Below, in pieces: positions 11,701 through 22,977 of a stretch of 64,000 bases of DNA. The first letter of the stretch is position 1. The number at the start of each line of letters is the position of its first letter. The notes beneath the pieces were generated by a model. The model was not told where the DNA came from, did not search any database, and saw only the letters and a list, made by a program, of their open reading frames with translations. The position numbers and the translations under genes were made by a program. The stretch is from Labia minor (taxonomy: Eukaryota > Arthropoda > Insecta > Dermaptera > Spongiphoridae): contig OY720345.1 in NCBI GenBank assembly GCA_963082975.1, positions 15,774,491 to 15,838,490 on the forward strand, in the 5' to 3' direction.

Positions 11701-14700
11701 AAACTTTCAATAATTTAAACAATCCAAAATAAAACTAACTTTTTATAATCTATAATATTCAATTTCAAATTTATTAATATATATAATAAATATAATCCAA
11801 TAAATTTTCCATTTTAAATCCATTTTTTTAGCCCATATGGTTGGGTTCGTTTACAATGATGCTTTTATTGAATTTAATATACCTTAAGATAGAATAAATG
11901 AGACTATTACACATAATAAATATGGAAAATATTAATAGTTTTTTTTATAATTTGTTTCAGAATATTTTGGAGTTGTGCAATCCTTGCAGCAGCTATTGGC
12001 GCAATTTTTCTTATCTGGAGCAGTATTTATCGATTCCGACAGAATCCAACTGTGATTAGTATTGAAACAGGATACAGGGAGTGGATAGTGCCATTTTTTG
12101 GGTTCACTATGTGTTATGATAGCAAAGTTGATTCAGATAAAGCCAATCAATTCATAATTGAGTAATTATCATTAAGAGAAATCATTATCGTAAATTAAAA
12201 CAATTATATTACAAATACAAATATTACAATATTTTCTAGGCATTGGATAAAAAATGATTCATTGGAGAATAATAATAAATCAATTTTCGATTATTATAAA
12301 CGTTTCATTAATCTTGTATTAAATATTAATTATAAAAATTTGCATTATTTTGAAGAATTCATAGATGATAAAAAATTATCTAATGTTGATATGCTATTTT
12401 TGGCAAATTCGGTAAATTTTAATATATTTATTTATTTTATTATTATTATTATTATTTTAATTTATGATTTTTTAAAATAGAATGATCAAAGACCGAGTTA
12501 ACTGATAATTTAAAGGTAAATATGAGAAAATTGGGCGAACATACAAAATGTATAGATCTGGTTTAGAATTGTGACGGTTAAAAGATTGCTTAGATTTAGA
12601 TTGTGATTGCTGAGGATATTAATTTTGAAGTTCACTACGATACATAGACAAATAAATTTCATTATTAGGACATTTTTAACACAATCGATATAGTATACAT
12701 ATTTTACTAAATGATAGGATAGAGTTTTAGTACAAATAAGAAAAGCAAAGAAAGATGAAAAATGATAAATGTATCAATTTGTGTTTCAAAAACAATTTCT
12801 TTACGTTGGGGTTACGTTTCCAAAAACACGACGCAAAGTCAATTAAGATTTTCTAAGCAAACCATTTAAAGATCGAAGATAGGGTTTCAGGGTTACGAAA
12901 ATACTACTTTTTAAAAAGAAAATTGAACAAAGTAAACATTTAACAAACAAAAATAATATAAAATTTTATCACATACATACAAAAAACAAAAAACAAATGT
13001 ATGCAATTAATTTCTGAAAAACAAAATTAAAATTAATCACTATCTGATGAGTCCATAGTGGTTGTTGTCGTAAGTCGGTTTTCTTTTACAAAACATTGAA
13101 CCAATAATTGCTGAACATATTATTAATGAATTTACACATCTAGATGAAACAAGCAATTCAATATATAATTAATATCGATTCAAAAATAAATTAAAATTAA
13201 TAAATAAAATAAATAGTAATAAATAAAGTAATTAGAATTAAAAAATACTATGTACAAAATTTGTGATGATCTCACTAGTAAACATAATTTTTTTAAATAT
13301 TATTTTCTTACACATTATATTTAATTTTTCACTTAATTTTGATGTGCGTGAAGCTAGCACCGCCATTTTATAATTCCCGAAAAAACTAATTGTGCTATGT
13401 AGTGTTAAGTTTGTGCTACGTTGTGCCGCAAACGCCAGTCGCCCATCTCAAAAACAAACCGGAAAATAATAAAACTCGATTTTTTTGCTGGCACCGCCAT
13501 TTTGTTTTTCCAAAAAAATTAAAAAAAAATACAAATAATTAAAGAATAGAAAATATTTTTTGGTAGTACGTTAAAATGAAATTTTATGTAACGTTGGAAC
13601 AACAAACTTGCGTTTAAAAAATGTCTTTACCAAACAGGTGTGATTCCGTTGATAGTTCACAAAATACTAATAGTTTCTACATATTGAAAAAAGGAAATTC
13701 CACGCACATTTAATTTTCCACAAAACATATCAACTTGGTGTACATTTTGGGATACCCTTCCAGAGAAAAAAAAGAAAATTTAAAAAAAAAATAAAAAAAA
13801 AATTAAAGACTCGAACCCAAAACAACGTAACCTCTAAAATCTAACGACGCACAGTGGAAATTAGTACTAATTAAGTAGCGACTCAATTTCGAAAAAACGA
13901 ACCAAACGCAAAGCGAGATATTGGTGTATTCAGTGGCGTAACTAGGGGGAGCAGGGGGGGACATACGTCCCCGGGCGCCAAGTTTAGGGGGCGCAAAATT
14001 AGGGAAGCCAATTTGGAACAAAAGAAGAATTAATATTTAAAGTTAAACTGTATTTTGTGTAAGTCAATAAATATTATTTATACGCTTATTAAAATCTGTT
14101 AAACCTGTTTCGTTATTTGTCATTAATATTCTTTAAAAAAAATTAAATTATATATATATATACGAAAGGGGGCGCTGATTTCTCAGTTGCCCCCAGGCGC
14201 AAGAACCTCACGGTACGCCACTGGGTGTATTTGAAATGAATTCAAAGAAAATGAAAATGAATTCAATGATGTTGAACTTAAGAGCTATCATACTACCTTA
14301 CCAGGACAGCGGGCACATTCTATTGTTTTTTTTAAATCAAAAACGGTTGACGGATGGTTTGGTGCCCTCTAGAATAGTAAAAAAAAAATATTTTTTTTTT
14401 AAATTTTAAAGAATCATTCATGATTGATTGAATGAATTATAAAATTATTTCATTTTTTCAAATTCTTACTTATAAATCAATTGTTTATCTTTTACACTTT
14501 AAAAAAAACAAAAAAAATACAAATACGAAGCAACTTCTGTACCTCAAGAATTTATTTTTTGTTCTAATTGGAGATTAATAGTCGTAATTTTATAGAAGAA
14601 TTTCTAAAGTATTTTTCACTAAATACCTACCAATTGCCTTTCAATTTATTTTTCTAAGAATATTTGAATTATTTTCATTTTTTTTTTTTTTGAAGGTGCT

Positions 14701-17700
14701 CCGTTCCGTTGAATATAAATCGAGCCCAAGAATGAAACACCAAGACACTCTAACGGAACGGGGTATTTGTCACGCATTTAATAGCCACAATTCCAGATAT
14801 TTTGCACCTAGGTATAAATAAAACTATCAAATAAAAGTTTATTTATGATGTGTTGTGTGGTTGATTTTGTTTTTTTTTTTAAACATAAAAAGAAATTGTT
14901 CAATTTTCAGTAAAGTGAGATTGAAGAGAAAAGAGAATAACAGGATTAATTGTTCCTTGGGTATTCAGTGTATAGCACAATTATGGGATATGCCAGATGA
15001 TGTTCAGGTAATTACAATTTTCTACCAACTGACGATTGTAAGGGAGGTATTGTTTGCACACCAAATTTCACATGAAGAGTTTTTTACATATCTCCACGAA
15101 TTATGCATTTTGTTTACAGAAAAAAGTATTTTTAGCAACATGTCTGTCCGTCTGTCCATCCATCCGTATAAATATGTACAACTTGAACGGCTCAACGGAT
15201 TTTGATAAAATTTGGTATATTTACTTAATGCATCAGTATGATGAATTGATCAACTTTTGGTGCAAATCCGGAATCCGGAAGTGGTAGTATTTGCGATCGA
15301 CCATAGGAAGGAAAGGGTTATTTTCACATAAAATTTCACAAGAGGAGATTCTTTACATATCTACACACAGGTTGTATTGGTTTTATCCTCGAGAAAAATC
15401 ATCTTCATTAGTTTTTTCTTAATTTTAAATTATATGACGTCACACAGTCCTTCATGACGTCACATTCAGCGGCTCCTTATATATTATAAATAAAATAAAA
15501 TTAAAAATATTTATATTATATCTCTATCTGTTTTTTTATTGCATTAATAGATATATTAAAATTATTTGAAATTGTTTCTGTAGCTGGAAATTAATTTATT
15601 TCAAACTGTCGGTCGGTTCTGTGCCTAGCCACAGGTTAACTTATTTTTTTTTAACAACAAGTAAATCCTAAATAATAAATAAATAAATATTTTTTTTTCT
15701 TTTTAATACTTATTTTATAAAAAATATTTTTATATTTTCTTTTATAAATCATATCATAAATTAATTTCTTAATTGTATGTTGATAAATGCTTTTTTTAAT
15801 TTTCTTAAAGGTAATTTATTGTCTTGCCTATATTCGATGGTTAATTAATAATTATCGAGGCTGTACCAATGTCCATCAACTATGCTTGGCATGCTCCGTT
15901 GATTAACGTCCAATCAACACACACGTTCTTGTTGCAGATTTACATTCATCCAAACGACGAGTTGGCTAACGTGCAAATAACACCCATCTATGCTAAGCAT
16001 CGTTTTATGTTAGAGTATGAATACACATTTAAACAGTTGGTGGCATCGTTAGCTGTACGTCAATTGAGTGTTAAACAGAGGGGGTGTGTCTACCCGGAGG
16101 ATGGGCCAGCCATTCGATTGCCAATTACAACCTATAATATCTGTCGTATGCGTTGCAGAATGACAATTGCAATTCACCTATGCGGATGTTATCCTTATTT
16201 TTATTCTCCACTCAGACAAAGTAAATTTTTATATTTTATCAATTTTAATCAATCAATTCAAAATCGATTATAATTTTGTAATTAGTATATTTTTACGTGC
16301 CGATGTTAGGAACGGAAGGTATTATTTTTTTCATACCAAATTTCAGATGTGGTGATTTTTATATATCTCCACGAATCATGCATTTTCTTAAGAGAAAAAA
16401 AGTATTTTTAGCATCATGTCTGTCTATCTGTCCGTCTGTCCATTGTGTGTCCGTATTGAATGGCTCAAAGGAATTTGATAAAATTTGGTATATTTACTTA
16501 ATGCATCACTAGTATCAATTAATCAATTTTTAGTGTATGTCCGGGAACCGGAAGTGATAGTTTATAAAGTATTAATTTTATATTCATTGTCCGAAATTTT
16601 TTATTACATTAAACTAACTTGTGAAATAACAATTACATATATTATATATAATGTTGTTTTTAATTATTTTTAAATCGTCGTTCGGTTCTGTACCTGGCCA
16701 CAGCTCATTTTTATAGGAAGAATTGTTTTCAACCAAATTTCACTTGTGGAGATTCTTAAATATCTCGACGAATCATGCATTTTGTTAACAGAAAAAAGTA
16801 TTTTTAGCATGATGTCTGTCCGTCCGTATAGATGTGTACAGCTTGAACGGCTCAACAGATAGTAATAAAATTTACTATATTTACTTAATGCATCAGTAAG
16901 ATAAATTCATCAACTTTTGGTGTATAACCGGAAACCAGAAGATATTGATCTTATACAGTTATTGGTAGTTTTTTTTCTAATTAAATATTAAATATTATAT
17001 TATGAAAAGTTTTGAATTCTTATAATATCCTATATCTACAGCAATAAGACTAGTAAACTCTATTGTCTTTGCTGAAACAAAGTTTTTGGCGCCACCATGC
17101 GAGTGCAGGCAGTAGCTAATTGAAAAAAAATCGGGCTTGTGTGTGTGTGTGTTTTTGCCTGGTTTTTGCATGCAGAGTTATCGGTTATGCGCCTGCAGCG
17201 CATCTTAACGGTGCCACATAGAGACATCACATTAAAAAAGAAATGGTTTCACCGATTTCTAAGGAATTGGGGGGCCCTTATCTACAGTAACTCATCATTT
17301 TACAATTAACTAAGCACATTTTTCATACATTTCATAAATATATGTATATAGTGTATGCTTTATATAAGCAACTCCATTGAACCACAAAAGTTGCTTATAG
17401 GTAAAGGTAAAGGTAAAGGAGTATAAAAATACTTTCAAGTATTAATTTAAAAAAAATAAGTTGCTTATATAGAACAGTTGAACTAATAAAAGTTGCTTGT
17501 ATAGAGGTTTTCTATATAGAATGTTACTTATAGAGTGGTCGCTTATCTAGATTGTTCACTGGATATATATATGTATATATATATAAACACCTAAAAAACA
17601 AGATATATTTTATAATTTATTAGTGATTACTTATTAAAAATTCCTCAATTGAAAATTATTATATTGAATTTAATATTTAATAATTAAAATAAATATAAAT

Positions 17701-18201
17701 ATATTTTAAATTTAAAAGAAAAAATATTTTTAAAATATAAATTATTTAAAATCATTCATACAATATTTATTTAAAATCATTTCTTTAAATTTCTTTAGAA
17801 TTTTGTAGTCTTCTATATACGATATATTATATAATTTTCAAGAGAAGCCTGCCATAATGATACAAAAATATATAATAAAATAATATTTTCTCTCACTTCA
17901 GACAAAATAAAAATTCCTAATTCAATTTCAATAAATATTCTTTTAAATTCTTTACTAGAATTTTCAAAAAAACGATTTTAAAAATATTAGAATAAATGTA
18001 TATGGATGTGTTGAATTCTGATACACTGTTGAATGATTTTGTCCAGATCTCATGCCTCTTCTGAAGGAGGGTCGGAAATAGATCAGAAGAAGGGGAAGAG
18101 CCAATAAGAAGTGAGAAAGCTAGAGCGCTGAAACCAATAAATAGGTCTATATTTAATGGATTTTTTTTTTGTATCTAACTGGTTGGATTAGTTAGGCGGG
18201 G

Positions 18202-18244
<43 letters not shown>

Positions 18245-21200
18245 TTCATCCAATAAAAACAATCACATGCCACCATCAGGAAGAAATCAAATCGAGTGTC
18301 CACGCCCCAGGTTAGCCAACATCACAAGAAATATTAATCGGAGCATAAAAAAAAAAAATTAATTAATAATTTTTGTTGATATCACAATTATTTTCTAATA
18401 AAATGAATAATCAATTTATTTTTTATTTTATTCTATAAATTAGATAAATTTTTATATTTTTTGTTTTTTTTTCCATTTCTTTTCTGAATTTATAATTAAA
18501 AAATAAAATAAATTAAATATATATAAGTATATTAAATATACGAAATATAGTAAGTATTAATAGATCGTTTTAGAAATATGTGAAATATAAGAATTTAAAA
18601 ATTTATTTATTAATTAATCAAATTGAATATTTAAATATAAAATTTAGCTATTTGAAAAAACTTTATTATAAAATTCATTTCAATATATATATATAATTTT
18701 ATTTTTACAGACAGAACAATAATTAAAATAAAATGATTATTTTGATTTTTACTATCTCGCCAGAGTGTAAGTATTGCGATCACGCGAAAATTTTCGATGT
18801 TGAGATTTTGATGTTTTTAAACGTTTTGAGCTAGAATCATGAAATTTGTTACATGGGCATTATTCAAAATTTGTAGTTTTCTCTGAACTTTTGAGAAATA
18901 TAGCTCAATCAAAAGAGGGTCATTACCTACCTAGAGCACAACGTTTTGATATTTTTTCCTCTAAAGTGACCGTAAAAATAAAGATATATGTTTGATAGTT
19001 TTTCACATGATTAAAAATTGTATAAAACTGCTATATATAGAATTTCAGCTTGATTGAATCGCTGAAAGTACCAGAATTAATTTTTTAACACTGCAAATCT
19101 CACGCGCTAACACGTGACGTGGTGCCATTAACAAAGAGCCAAACACGCGCTAGTTTAATAAATATTATTTATTAATTTTAATTTATAATTAATTAATTTT
19201 AATTTAAATATAATATATTATGTTATTTAATCCAAATCAAAATGCGAGATATTCGAGTGGAGACACTCCAGCTTATTATTTATTAGTTTATTTTATTTAT
19301 TTTATTTCATAATTTTCTATTTGTTTTTTTTCAACATAGACATATTCTTTTTCCAATAATCATTCTGTCCTTTTCATTAAACTCAGAGCACCATTCTTCA
19401 TTTTCTTCCATCTTTCCTTATATAAATCAGTAAAAGTGATCAAGTAGTCTACGTTTAGATCATTTATCATTTTTACACATAGGCATCTCGGTTAATTAAT
19501 AAAAAGGACCCACCTTGCAGTGCTTGTTTGTGATGTTTAAATAAATCTACCATCCACAATTTAATTGACTATTATAAAAAATACATTTTCTTAAATAAAA
19601 AAAAAAACAAACATTAAAAAAAATATTTTTTTTTTAAATATACGAGGTTTGTTCAAATGAAAAGGTGAATTTTCAATTATTTCGAAAAGTATTTATTTAT
19701 TCAACAATATCCATTTTGTCCCTTTCAAAGTAATTCTCCTCAGATATAATGGCCTTATGCCAGCGCTTCTTCCAATCGTCGAAGCACTTCTCAAATGCGC
19801 TTTTCGGTATGGTCATCAGCTCGTTCTTCGATTCCCACTTTATCTTATCATTTGTGTCAAAACGCTTTCCTTTCATTGGTCTCTTCTGTTTTGTGAATAG
19901 GAAAAAGTCGCAGGGAGCCAAATCTGGAGAATACGGTGGTTGAGACATGAATACGGTATTGTTTTTGGACAAAAGATGTGTGAGCTGGTGCATTATCGTG
20001 AAGCAGAAACCATGAATTGTTTTTCCACAATTGCTTCATGCAAACGTTGCATAACTTCCTTGTAGTATTCCTTATCAACAGTACGACCTGTTGGCAAGAA
20101 TGCACTACGACATTGTAATCGAAGTGAGCAAAACCTTCAAATTGGTTCGTACTTGGCTTGCTTTTTTAAAGCACTTCTTCCAATTACTTAGAAACATTTT
20201 GTGAGACAAAGTAGACTGACTCTTCGAATACCACAGTCAACTTTTTAACTTTATTAAATTTTTAACGCAAAATTTAATACAGATTCTTTAAAAAAACGAA
20301 GAACACACAAAAAAAGACTAACTTTTCCAGTTGTCAAAAACAAACTACTAATCTAATACCTCGTAGAAATGATGAATAAACACTAACAATAAGAGTTCTA
20401 TTTCTATATTTGGTATAACATTTAAATATATCATTTTATCTACTTAAACAATAGTTATATTATTGATTGTAATAATATTTCTAAAGTTTATTTATACTTC
20501 AATTATAGAAAACTTTTTAAAGTAGTTATTTATCGAAATTCATCAATAATTTGTTTGTTTATTATTTACATTTATTTATCATTATAGATTTCGAAATATA
20601 ACAAAAATTATGATTTTTTTTTTGTTTAAAGTTTAATTGGTCTTGAAACTGAACTAAACCTTAATAATAATTATGTTGTTGATTAGTATATAATATTTCT
20701 GTTCATATAAAATTTAATTATTAATTTCATACAACTTGAATAAAGGTCAATCTTGCCCTTGATGCTTTGTTCTTTCATTCATTTATCTACTTTTCATACA
20801 AGATACCTTCATATACATTAGATACTAACCTATTTCATATCATTTTTTTCTTACTTTGTCAATGCAGGCCATTGACACTATGAACATTTCATTACATTAT
20901 TATTACACATTATTCTGTATTGCATATCTATGGAAAAATAGAAAAATCAATGCAGGGCAGAGGTGGGCAAAATCCGGCCCTTTTGCTTATTTTATTGGGC
21001 CCATTGAAAATGTTTGGCTCTTATCGATCGATAAAAAGGTAAAAAAAAAATTCCGATTTGGCTCTTAAATATTTTCGATTTTTCGTTCAATATGGCTCTA
21101 AAAAAAGGTAATTTTTTTTATAAATGTCCCGGTTTGGTGTTTTCGAAATCTGGTCACCCTAGGTATGGTCTATAGACATTTTGAAAATTTCATTTTGGCC

Positions 21201-22377
21201 CGCGCTTAAAAATATTTTCCCACCCCTGATACAGGGTATTGACATCATATAAATAAATATTATTTCAGCATATATTTAAGTATTTCATGGTTCAGACAAA
21301 TCTACTTACCTATTTCTTTCTTGTAATCATTCATATTATTTAATAAAAATTATTTTCTTTCATCCACCACTGTCGTTTTCCAATTGGTTCCCCTTGAAAA
21401 TAAACACACATCACACGTTTGTAATTTTCTTGATTTAATGACAATGAACAATTGATACTAGAATTCAAAAAAAAAAACACATTTTCATTTACAAAAATTT
21501 CAATTTTAAATTATTTCTTTGTAGGTTTTCAAAGAAAGCATAAGCAATGCAATTCAAAAGGATTATTTTGTCTTTCACGTCATGCAAGTACTCTTATTCA
21601 TTTAATTTCCGGGAATAAAACGGAAATCAACTGCCACTGTTTGCCCAACTGTGAAACAACAACGTATATTCTCATGACATCAAGTAGTCAAAAGACGTTA
21701 GTACCAATAAATATATCAATACAATTTAATTTAAAAAAAATGTTCCATGTTATTAGTTTCGACTTGATTTGCTGGTAATAAATAAACAATTCAATTAATT
21801 TAATCAACTCTTTTTCAGGAAATCTAGTTTTGTTTATTTTTGTAATTTCACTTACCACTTAAATATATACCTATTATTTTTTTCAAATTCCATTACAGAT
21901 ATCCTCCAATGGAAATTCTTCGTCAAGTTCGTTGGGAAATACCTCGAATGAATACAAAACGTTATTATCGTAAAATATTATATACTATAGAAGATTTATT
22001 AGGTAAATATAACAATTATTTAAATTATTAATATTTATTACCATTTTGTTCATTATATTTATTATCCAAATATATATATATATATATATATAGGTGTATA
22101 CGCATATACGTAAATTTATGTGATCTTCAATTTTATTATTAATAAAAATTATAAATATACTCTACAAATATACATAACTAATATTTTATCACCTAAAAAA
22201 AATAATATAATTTTCTTTATTTATTTTGTTTTAGTTTCATTTGGAGGAATTGCAGGTTTATTTTTAGGTTGCAGTATTATCAGTATTATTGAAATTATTT
22301 ATTATTTTACATTTCGTTTATTTTTCCTTCTGGTTAGAAAAAGGTTGAAATATAAAAAAATGCATAAGAGAAAATAA
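8794..22377 (+). CDS. Pickpocket-like DEG/ENaC sodium channel subunit, nine exons
   Basis: A two-transmembrane amiloride-sensitive-type cation channel subunit, expected in the plasma membrane. The proposed exons, all with GT/AG borders and matching phases, are 8794-8891, 11961-12161, 12240-12411, 14696-14811, 14911-15007, 15938-16220, 21525-21696, 21899-22002 and 22235-22377, about 461 codons. Exon 1 has the cytoplasmic motif F.NETSLHGFNHL. Exon 2 has TM1 and the family hallmark NPTVISIETGYREWIVPF. Exon 4 has TERGICHAFNS. Exons 6-7 hold the cysteine-rich ectodomain (RGCVYPEDG, CGCYPYFYSP, CLSRH, CHCLPNCE). Exon 9 has TM2 with FGGIAGLFLGCSIISIIE, where GCS sits at the usual G.S selectivity filter. 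The protein is shorter than most pickpockets (500-600 residues). A cysteine-rich exon before exon 4, or a piece between exons 5 and 6, may be unrecognised, and exon 6 may start earlier. Introns are crowded with transposons. Confidence 0.88.
9545..10940 (+). pseudogene. Degenerate mariner transposase, split by a hAT MITE
   Basis: Lies in intron 1 of the channel gene. Scattered over three frames are WFANFKGSQ, ILNDRKVDL, CENYVQ, FHQYNAH, LHDLDFEL-like wording, NEEVI-like text and a final EGNYIE-type ending, in the order of a mariner transposase of roughly 345 residues. Many stops and frame changes show it is old. The MITE at 9732-9992 interrupts it between the HTH region and the core. The stretch 10130-10370 does not fit the transposase and may be a further insertion or a rearranged segment. 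Confidence 0.7.
9732..9992. mobile_element. hAT MITE, 261 bp
   Basis: Ends CAGTGGTGTA and, reversed, CAGTGATGTG. The 8 bp target duplication GTTAGCTG is perfect (9724-9731 and 9993-10000). It contains two copies of GTTCCCTTACTT near the ends in inverted context. It has no coding sequence and inserted into an already present mariner. Confidence 0.88.
10941..11960. other. Rest of channel intron 1
   Basis: A less AT-rich island at 11060-11330 has an open frame, but I recognise no domain. It reads more like transposon sequence than an exon. The remainder is AT-rich. Confidence 0.45.
12412..12799. other. Start of channel intron 3
   Basis: AT-rich, with nothing recognised. A missing cysteine-rich exon of the channel could lie anywhere between 12412 and 14695, but I could not find one. 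Confidence 0.4.
12800..13930. repeat. Dispersed repeat of about 1 kb, copy 1
   Basis: Shares long stretches with 30985-31870: the motif AAGATCGAAGATAGG, the passage around CTGATGAGTCCATAGTGG, GATCTCACTAGTAAACATAA and the tail AATTAGTACTAATTAAG. Copy 1 has about 350 bp (around 13340-13690) that copy 2 lacks. No coding domain or terminal repeats were identified, so its class is unknown. A hAT MITE is inserted at its right edge. Confidence 0.7.
13931..14223. mobile_element. hAT MITE, 293 bp
   Basis: Ends CAGTGGCGTAACTAGGG and GGTACGCCACTG, with a perfect 8 bp target duplication GGTGTATT (13923-13930 and 14224-14231). Lies in channel intron 3. Non-coding. Confidence 0.92.
14232..14695. other. 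End of channel intron 3
   Basis: AT-rich with several poly-T and poly-A runs. A good polypyrimidine tract precedes the exon 4 acceptor at 14694-14695. Nothing else is seen. Confidence 0.45.
15024..15645 (+). mobile_element. Helentron-like short element, family A, complete copy
   Basis: Starts with a diverged copy of the 5' terminal motif ACCGACCGACGAT (here ACCAACTGACGAT) and carries a GTCTGTCC-type microsatellite near 15140-15170. It also has CGGCTCAACGGATTTTG, the TGACGTCA block, the complementary subterminal motif GTCGGTCGGTT near 15608 and a terminal hairpin before AACTTATT. Short asymmetric inverted repeats, a GTCY tract and a 3' hairpin are the hallmarks of non-autonomous Helentron elements (DINE-1/HINE type). 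It sits in channel intron 5, a few bases after the donor. Confidence 0.8.
16290..16714 (+). mobile_element. Helentron-like short element, family B, complete copy
   Basis: Shares its 5' half with family A, including the GTCTGTC microsatellite, but has a shorter and different 3' half. It ends with TCGTCGTTCGGTTCTG and then the hairpin CTGTACCTGGCCACAG, followed by CTCATTTTTAT. The same 3' end occurs at 47666-48149, which defines the subfamily. In channel intron 6. Confidence 0.72.
16715..16970 (+). mobile_element. Helentron-like element, 5' half, directly after the previous copy
   Basis: Restarts the family wording (GGAAGAATTGTTTTCA, AAAAAAGTATTTTTAGCAT, GTCTGTCCGTCC, CAGCTTGAACGGCTCAAC) immediately where the previous copy ends, so the two lie head to tail. 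The 3' half is missing. Confidence 0.65.
16971..18750. other. Channel intron 6, middle part
   Basis: A less AT-rich patch at 17075-17275 includes a (GT)n run and looks like an unidentified transposon end. A (CT)n-(CA)n microsatellite lies at 18198-18245. No exon is recognised. Confidence 0.45.
18751..19271 (+). mobile_element. Helentron-like short element, family C
   Basis: The 5' end ACTATCTCGCC is mirrored by a subterminal GCGAGATA(T) near the 3' end, followed by the hairpin GAGTG-GAGA-CACTC and the final CAG. The flank before the 5' end is a T run, the usual Helentron target. Three other copies are at 42509, 58319 and 59619. Non-coding. Confidence 0.78.
19641..20365 (-). mobile_element. 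Truncated mariner element
   Basis: Bounded by ACGAGGTTTGTTCAAATG on the left and ACGAGGTATTAG (reversed) on the right, each next to TA. The inner repeats match only weakly, so the right end may be rearranged. Contains the C-terminal half of a transposase on the minus strand. Lies in channel intron 6. Confidence 0.75.
19697..20105 (-). pseudogene. Mariner transposase, C-terminal half
   Basis: Shows W.NNSWFLLHDNAPAHTS (second catalytic Asp), then, in another frame, PPYSPDLAPCDFFLF (third catalytic Asp), RPMKGKRFD, CFDDWKKRWHKAI and NYFERDKMDI before the stop at 19697. One frame change separates the two catalytic parts and further damage lies upstream of 20105. The N-terminal HTH half is absent. 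Confidence 0.88.
20366..20949. other. Channel intron 6, AT-rich stretch
   Basis: Nothing recognised. Confidence 0.45.
20958..21228. mobile_element. hAT MITE, 271 bp
   Basis: Ends CAGAGGTGGGCAAA and, reversed, CAGGGGTGGGAAAA. The target duplication is ATGCAGGG/ATACAGGG, 7 of 8 bases (20950-20957 and 21229-21236). It contains repeated GGCTCT wording also found in the elements at 31225 and 41554, and an internal TGGTCACCCTAG piece from another hAT end. Confidence 0.85.
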
Positions 22378-22378
22378 A
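22373..22378 (+). promoter_or_regulatory. Candidate poly(A) signal overlapping the channel stop codon
   Basis: AATAAA overlaps the TAA stop of the channel gene, and the mariner at 22394 begins 16 bp after the stop. The gene either uses this signal with a minimal 3' UTR or terminates inside the transposon. Confidence 0.4.
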
Positions 22379-22393
22379 ATATATTTGTATATA

Positions 22394-22971
22394 AGAGGGC
22401 AATTCACAAAGTAGGTTACGTTTTGGAATTAAGGCAAAACTAGTACAGGAAAATGTTTTTTATTATACACATTTGAAAGAGCAACTAAAATACTATTTTT
22501 TTACATAATCGCCAAAAAAGTTGAGATATTTATCGTAGCGATGAACGAGCTTCGAAATTCCTTCCTCATAGAAATCCGCCGCCTGAGTGTTCAGCTAGTC
22601 AGTCATGGCATGTCACGTGTTTCAGCCATGTCTCGTCTCACGTTACGATTCGATCAAGGAATGAATCACCGTGGTACTCGTAGGCCTCCGAAAATGATAA
22701 AGAGGCAGCCATTCACTGACCCTTGTGATGGTCTGTCAGAAGCTTTGGTACCCACCTGGCACAAATCTTATGGTACACTCAGGCGGCGGATTTCTATGAG
22801 GAAGGAATTTCGAAGCTCGTTCATCACTACAATAAATGCCTCAACATTTTTGGCGATTATGTAGGTAAATAGTATTTTAGTCTCTCTTTCAAATGTATAT
22901 AATAAAAAACATTTTCCTGTACTAGTTTTGTCTTAATTCCAAAACGTAACCTACTTTGTGAATTACCCTCG
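22394..22971. mobile_element. Mariner derivative with 197 bp inverted arms
   Basis: Flanked by TA. The first and last 197 bp (22394-22590 and 22775-22971) are inverted copies of each other at high identity with no net indel. Each arm encodes, reading outward, the same mariner C-terminus (DFYEEGISKLVH then FGDYV and a stop). The 184 bp centre holds a mid-transposase fragment on the minus strand (KLLTDHH, FLDRIVT, DETWLKH). The 5' part of the transposon has thus been replaced by an inverted copy of its 3' end. No active enzyme can be made. Confidence 0.85.
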
Positions 22972-22977
22972 TATATA

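Noticed and set aside
13035-13075. CTGATGAGTCC in both dispersed-repeat copies as a hammerhead ribozyme
   Set aside because: No GAAA box and no closing stem follow, and the motif is instead part of a small palindrome (CACTAT...ATAGTG).
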